This document shows positions 58,348 through 64,000 of a stretch of DNA of 64,000 bases, in pieces. Positions within the stretch are counted from its first letter, which is position 1, and every line of letters starts with the position of its first letter. The notes beneath the pieces were generated by a model. That model did no database searches, was not told the DNA's origin, and worked only from the letters and a program-made list of their open reading frames with translations. Made by a program: the position numbers and the translations under genes. Source of the stretch: Drosophila pseudoobscura. Its lineage: Eukaryota; Arthropoda; Insecta; Diptera; Drosophilidae. The DNA is taken from positions 4,911,001 through 4,975,000 of the forward strand of contig NC_046681.1 in assembly GCF_009870125.1 (NCBI RefSeq), given 5' to 3'.

Positions 58348-58992
58348 ACAAAGAGTGGGCGCTTAAAATTATATTTCTATGTATGCACATATATAAACGC
58401 ATTTTGAGACACTGTCTTCGATTGGAAATTGTTTCTTGTTCGGTTTTCCAATTATATTTTTGGTTTAATTCATTTCAAATAACATTTACACTTTTGCAAA
58501 CGCACACAGAATGGTGGGGAATGAGCAGATAATTATGTGCATATATGTATGTGTGTATCTCTATGGTTAAATTTAGATTTTAAAATGAAAAATGCTAAAC
58601 TTCTAGAGCGAAATGATTAGAGTACAAATAATTTAACAAGCTGCGAAATGCTTAAGGAACAATTGGGAATTTAGAAATAAACAATGCACATGCACGGTTG
58701 GTTGTGTGGTTGGTGATAAATATTTAAATACGATTGCGTTTCAATTTCGTTTTTCAATAACACGTTGAGAGGAAAAAACTTTTGGCATGGCTGCACCCTT
58801 GGGCCAGCAAGCAGAGACGCCATACAGACAAGAAGTAATGCATTGCTTCACGCTCTTCCATATTCTCCTTCCATTAGTCAATGTTCAGGGAGGACATGAG
58901 CTCCTCCACCCTGTGGTAATCAAGAAATAAATACAGATTAGCAGCTGTTTGAGGCAGGCACTCTGTGAAGGCTTCATATTAGATACGAATTT
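58348..58992. other. Convergent intergenic region, Ku80 and LCMT1 3' ends
   Basis: 645 bp between two stop codons on opposite strands. AATAAA at 58676-58681 is a likely polyadenylation signal for Ku80. No further gene is supported. The 3' UTRs may overlap. Confidence 0.6.
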
Positions 58993-60345
58993 TTACACTT
59001 GCACGCACGTGATATCTAAATCCTGGAAGGCCACGCCCAGCCAGGCCACCACCAGGCAGTAGTGCTGGAAGAGCTGCAGCAGGAGCTCGCCCTCGTCGAG
59101 CATCTCCAGGCGCTCGATGCGCTGGCGCTCGGCCGAGGATATGCTCTCGTACACCTGCACCATGTCCCAGGCACGTGCTCCACTCCATCCGCAGTCCTTG
59201 AACCGATTGGTTTGCGTCTCCAGCGACAGGCAGGACTCGACGCCGGCCAGACTGCAGCCGCGACTACGCAGATTGTTGAGCATTACATCGCCAAAGCGAT
59301 CGTTCATATTGACCTGAGGAGAATCACTTTTGTTACAGGTATACGAAGAATCTAATCTGGATGTGCTCAAACCTGCTCGTAGTTGACAAAGACAGCGGCC
59401 TGGAACTTTTGTGCTATCCACTTGAGGAGATTGCGACAGTTCTGGGCCTCTATGTAGACCAGAACACACTCGGCCAGGAAGATGGTGGGTAGCGTGTAGT
59501 CCACCTCGGCCTGCTGCAGCTTATTATCGACCTCGTCGAGGTTGCGCAGATCGACGCCCATCAGATGATAGCTGGGGCCATGAAGATCGGTGGGACTGAG
59601 GCGCACCTCGCCGTCCTCATCGTGGATCTTTGCCAGCAGGGCCTTGTTGCGTTTGATTGTATAGCATTTGCGAGCCGTGACCGTGGGAAAGTCCAGCTCT
59701 ATGAAGTTCTTCACCTGGTGCGCCGTGTCCCTCAGGCGAAAGTAGAGTGTGTCGAAGCCACAGCCCAGATTGATGATCTGGCAGTTTCCAGAGGTTTTCT
59801 GCAATGAACTGGGAGTGTTTAGTGCAAGGCCAACAGTCAGGTCGGGGCGTGACCAGCATGGACAGCATAGACAGGACATGCGCAGCTCTTCTGGCCACGA
59901 GACGTGCAACAGGATGCGGACTGGCGGACTGGCGGACTCGCCATGGCACTTGACCTTAACATGCGCCAGACAGCTGGGCGCCGTGGCACACAGCCACACC
60001 ACACCCCTGCGCATGTCACGTTATTTATAGCTGCAGTTAAGGCTTATGGTATGCTGCATGCAAGTGCAACTGCAGTCAAACACTGACCTTCAGGAACTTC
60101 TCCACGCACATCTCGACGCCCTTGACGCGGGCAAAGTAGCCACGGTTTATCTCTGGAGCCTTCCGCTCTTGGTTCCGCACAAAGTACCCAATGTAGTCGT
60201 CCTTCCAATAGCCCATGCGGACGGCGCATCGCTTGCAATCGCTGGCATCGTCGTTGGTCGCTATCACCGCCTCGTCGCACGGATGAAATTTGTGTGTGGT
60301 ATTATTGCCAGCGGCTGTAACACCGCCCGTCGATGGCGGCTCCAT
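58993..60345 (-). CDS. Leucine carboxyl methyltransferase 1 (PP2A methyltransferase)
   Basis: Three exons on the minus strand: 60345-60088, 59798-59373 and 59313-58993. All introns are GT-AG and phase 0 (289 and 59 bp). The product is 334 residues, the same length as human LCMT1. The enzyme methylates the C-terminal leucine of the PP2A catalytic subunit using S-adenosylmethionine, which steers regulatory-subunit assembly. Signatures: RKAPEINRGYFAR (residues 61-73); the SAM-binding NLGCGFDT (96-103); LAECVLVY (194-201); and VNYEQVNMNDRFG (224-236) spanning the last splice. The ATG at 60345 is chosen because no in-frame ATG lies upstream before the frame is lost. The 289-bp first intron carries short frames on both strands that do not look real. 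Confidence 0.92.
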
Positions 60346-60439
60346 TGCAATCCGGCTCTGGTAGACTTTTTTTGCAGTCAACACTTGTTTTGCTCCGTTT
60401 GCTTCAAATTTGTTTCAGTTCAGATTTTTTCGCTTCGAA

Positions 60440-60449
60440 AACAGCTGAT
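60440..60449 (-). promoter_or_regulatory. E-box (Ohler motif 5) of the LCMT1 gene
   Basis: AACAGCTGAT fits Ohler motif 5 (AWCAGCTGWT), about 95 bp upstream of the LCMT1 ATG. It is a common element of Drosophila core promoters. Confidence 0.5.
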
Positions 60450-61775
60450 AGTTTGAGGGCTGCCAGATGTATGCATAGTCGATACCACGGCACCGATACT
60501 AAACGAAAATAATACTCGATGACTACAAAGCGATAAGTATCGTTATGTTGGCGCAATAATTTAAGTCCATTGACACCAATTTGTAAACATTTGTACATTC
60601 TTGATGAACAGAAAACGTTGGTTTCCTACTTCCCAACACAAAATTATAACCGTTTCTATGCCGTTTCATGGTTTATTAATCTGCGCTCTGCAGATTTAAT
60701 TTCGGTCCAATAGCCTGTAGTATCAAATTTAACCTTGATAATATGTAAGAAGAACCGCCAATATAATTTGATTGCTGCCCCTGATCTTAGTGTCCCTAAG
60801 TACTTTTTAAGCATAATTGACTTAAGCACTTCATTAATAATGAAAGGGTCAGAATTGTAAACAAAGCGTGTCCATCCTCAAGTGCTTTAATTGCTTCCCG
60901 CATCTCTGACATCGGAAGCATAGCCGCCGCCGCCGTCGTCTTCTGTTATAATTACAATTAGCAGCAGCTACGCCCAACAGCAGACCGACCGCATCTTCCA
61001 TTCAATAAGTTGGGGTCAAAATGTGAACTGATCTTTAATTGTCTGCCCGGCTCGGGGCACAGCACATGAATCACAATGCAACGTCACTGGTTCAAAAATT
61101 CTAGTAATAATAGAAATTTATTAGAAATTATGCAAAAATCTCTCATCACAGGAAACGACACTCAATTGCCTCAATAAGGAGACTTGTAACTAAATTTTAG
61201 AAAACAATTTGAACAGAATGAATCACCTGATTAGCAAGGCAGCAGCTAGCCAGTTGCTCAATGACCCACAGATTTGGGCGTTTTCCCACCCAATTGTTGT
61301 GGAGACATGTCATTTTATCTTTTTAAGAAGGAATATTATGTAAATAAATTATTTGTCTTATGCTAGAATTCAAATTCCAAATTGCTTCGCCATATTGTAA
61401 TGGCGACTTCGACCCATAGCCAAAGTATTCCAATGAATGTTTAAAAATATGAGAGGTTAAAATAAAGTAAAAGTACAGTTTGGCCATGACTAAATTTATA
61501 GTTTTTCATTAATATAACAAAATTAGTTAACTCAAATTCAAATTTATCGGCTCTTAACATGCTAGTGGAAGTGGGCGCATGGTATGCTTATGTCAGGTAG
61601 GGTGGGCATAGGTATATTTTGACGACTAAATTGAGCTGCAAGTATATTTACGGTGTATATTTCATCAATTTCATTTTTAAGGGAATATAAAAGAACATAG
61701 AGTATAGAAACTTGCGTTTAAATTTTTATCAATCATTCACTTTCAAACAATTTCTCTCTCGTGTTTAGTCGATAG
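60450..61775. other. Intergenic region between divergent LCMT1 and the right-hand gene
   Basis: About 1.3 kb, AT-rich, no coding frame supported. It should hold the upstream regulatory DNA of both genes. Confidence 0.55.
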
Positions 61776-61800
61776 TATCGATAGCGGTATTCGGTCATAC
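61776..61800 (+). promoter_or_regulatory. DRE-containing promoter of an incomplete right-hand gene
   Basis: TATCGATA at 61776-61783 is a perfect DRE core. TCGGTCATAC at 61791-61800 resembles Ohler motif 1 (YGGTCACACTR) with mismatches. The arrangement copies the DRE/motif-1 spacing seen before Ku80 and points to a plus-strand start just downstream. Confidence 0.5.
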
Positions 61801-62483
61801 CACCGCAACTTTTGAGCTGTGCGGTTGTGTAGCGCGGGAAAATGTTTCAAATTTAAAAAAAGTTGACAACAAAACCCAAAGAAAACTCAACTACTGAGTG
61901 CTCGTGGGTGCAGGTTTGTTGCGTGGATTCATTCGAATTTTGAATGGGAGAGCGGTCGGTTGAATGGTTGCAAGCCCAAGCTGCGCGCGTTCCGTAGTAC
62001 CTCAGTCGCACTCAGGTGTGTCGTTCGTGTGAGTCAACCGATTTGTTGGTAACAACAAGTTCAAGCGTGTCTGTGTGTGTATGTGAGAGTGTTAACAAAG
62101 CCGCAACGTCAGAGTTTGTGTGTGTGTTTGTGAGAGAGTGAGACTGCTTCTTGGCCCGTTTTGACGGCATTACGTTCGGCTGGCTACCTGGACTACGAGT
62201 ATATCTCTGACTCAAAACGGTCATTTCGGCTGCGAGCGGCGGCCTGCGTTACGTTTTTTTCTTGTTTCTTGCTGGCTGAAGTTTTTGAGCACTACTTTTT
62301 GATTTGATTTCCCCCTCCGTTCGGGGCGTTGGCTATGAAAGTTTTCGTGGTTTTTTGCTTGTGTGTGAAACATTTGAATGGAAATGCTTGAAAATTGCGA
62401 TTAGATAGTGAAAACACTCGCATTGCGGACCAGCCAGCCAGCAACAAGTTTCCACGGCAACGTCATCAATTGGAGCATAACTG
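61801..62483 (+). other. Probable non-coding 5' exon of the right-hand gene
   Basis: The stretch downstream of the DRE promoter has no long frame and ends at a good donor, ACTGTAAGAG, near 62480. Long non-coding first exons with CA/TG tracts are common in large Drosophila developmental genes. Neither the end of the exon nor the gene can be confirmed without transcripts. Confidence 0.35.
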
Positions 62484-64000
62484 TAAGAGAAGTGAGATTA
62501 AGGTAGCGCACAACCACAACCACAACACCAACAATATCAATATCAATATCAGTGGGCCAACACACACACACACACACACACACAGTGATAGACACAGATG
62601 CAGACATCCCGTACTCGTACTTCTAGATACGCATACACGTACACCTGCGCTTCACTTTCAGCGTTATCGGTGCGTTCCACGGGTTTTGTTTGCTTTGGGG
62701 ATTGCGAAAAAGGCAAAACTACTGCAAATGATTCACCCAGCAACGAAGAACGAATAACGAATCAACCGAACAACCGAGCAACCACCCCTCCCTCGCTATG
62801 GGAACAGAACAACAAGTCGGTTGCTTACGACATGAAATCCGATATGAAAACTCCCGCAAGTCTCATTTGAAACCAAAACTCGGCACTTTGGGCACTTTTC
62901 TGCAGGCGTTTGCACTTCCGTACATTTAATAAGAATCTTCTTTCCACATTGGACATTGGGGTTGAGTAACCGAGCCGCTGCGCTCCGTAACTTGAGGCAT
63001 CTTACGAGTGTTGCACCAGGTTAATGCACTGCACGCACACACACACACACACATACACATTGAAAGTGGCATGCATCTGTGTGAGTCCTTGTGCCAGTTT
63101 ACATGCTACGGAGGGGCATCGACATCGCCTGCCACGGCATGTGGCACGGCATTGCCAATCAAGTGCCACCAACAAAATGCTATTCGAATTTAACCGTTTT
63201 TGGACTGCCAGGTGTCTCGGTTCGTTCTCCCACTTTTCGTTTTGGGTTGCAGACAGGAAGTACAGTGAGTCGCGAAAGTGTTTAAAGTGTACCATTCCAT
63301 TGTTTCGTTTCTTGTGTGTGTTTAATATATTTGTATTGCTTGGCAAGTCCAAATAAAAATCAAATCAAGTTGTTCCTCAACATAGTTACGACTTAAAAGC
63401 ACTTTCCTGACATTCTACCGAAACCACATATTTCAATGGAAAAACAACCACAATCTAGATCAATAAACAATTATTTCATAAAAATCGACAATTTGGTCGA
63501 AAAGATATCACTATATACAGATTTTACTTTTAAGCGGCACTGTTTATCCCTTGGGTTCCCCTCAGTAGCCGGTGGATATGGTTGCTATGCTAGAGGATCG
63601 TGGCTTTGTATCTGTTCTGCTATCTATTATCGAGATATCTTGTGGGACTGTTTTAGACTTTACTGGTTAGGGAAGAATCTTTAATGAATAATCCTTATGA
63701 CTTCCACTTTTATCATACAAATATTTGATTGAATTCACAATCATTCTCCACACAATCGGCGACAATCCGATTATGGTCTCCGATGCCCTGTCCCCTCTCC
63801 ATTCGACTTAAGCCAATTTGAAGCAATGACCTTTCGCCTTCACTCCATAACAATTAACCCATTGACGCCATTTCCAGCGCCCCAGACAATGCACGTAATC
63901 GCCAGTGCAATGGGTCGGTCGGCTCCATCGAAGCTCGAAGCTCGAAACTCCCATACTGCACATTCCCCACTGCTGTCCGGAGTTGGAGAGTTCCAATTTG
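62484..64000 (+). other. Probable first intron of the right-hand gene
   Basis: No convincing coding sequence. (CA)n tracts lie at 62560-62584 and 63035-63052. If the donor near 62480 is real, this is intronic DNA continuing past the window. Confidence 0.35.

Noticed and set aside
59799..60087. Coding frames within the LCMT1 first intron
   Set aside because: Good GT-AG sites and phase-0 joining of conserved enzyme motifs show this is intron.
62395..62870. Open frames through the CA tract in the right-hand region
   Set aside because: Dominated by Thr-His and Asn runs from repeats; no ATG context or domain.

Overview
The window looks like Drosophila euchromatin. It holds short-intron genes with GT/AG splice sites, Drosophila core-promoter motifs (Inr-DPE, DRE, Ohler motifs 1, 5 and 6), DINE-1/INE-1-like repeats, and clear orthologues of fly Ku80 and LCMT1. 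The repeat content points to a species outside the melanogaster subgroup, possibly the obscura group, but that is inference.

Layout. 1-4.8 kb: unique non-coding DNA. 4.9-8.3 kb (-): a gamma-tubulin complex component of GCP5/GCP6 type in one long exon. 8.3-20.9 kb: 12.5 kb with microsatellites and no supported gene. 20.9-22.1 kb (+): a four-exon CRAL-TRIO (Sec14-like) gene with an Inr-DPE promoter. 22.19-55.92 kb: a 33.7 kb island made almost wholly of transposable-element debris, bracketed by two copies of one non-LTR retrotransposon in inverted orientation, 3' ends facing outward. 56.1-58.3 kb (+): Ku80, four coding exons. 59.0-60.3 kb (-): leucine carboxyl methyltransferase (LCMT1-like), three exons, convergent with Ku80. 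61.8 kb onward (+): a probable promoter and 5' exon of a gene whose coding part lies beyond the window.

The island. Its core is a 9.1 kb composite block present twice in direct orientation (27349-36417 and 40077-49204, about 12.7 kb apart). Each block holds, in order: a repetitive leader-like segment; a decayed P-element-superfamily transposase gene with a THAP-domain remnant and a DINE-1-like insertion between THAP and catalytic exons; and a Helentron (Helitron-2 type) with Rep HUH motif, Pif1-type helicase motifs V/VI and a fused endonuclease domain, missing most of the helicase. In both copies a 1.7 kb hAT element sits in the Helentron Rep region at the same position with the same 8-bp target duplication, so the block was duplicated after that insertion. 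The Helentron N-terminus carries a 42-residue Arg-rich tandem repeat. Several DINE-1-like elements, one pair forming a 1.44 kb palindrome, share a terminal motif with the Helentron.

The host genes are housekeeping in type (microtubule nucleation, lipid transfer, DNA-end binding, PP2A methylation) and show no operon-like link. The island lies only 92 bp past the CRAL-TRIO stop codon and 176 bp before the Ku80 start codon, yet the CRAL-TRIO reading frame and the Ku80 promoter motifs look intact.
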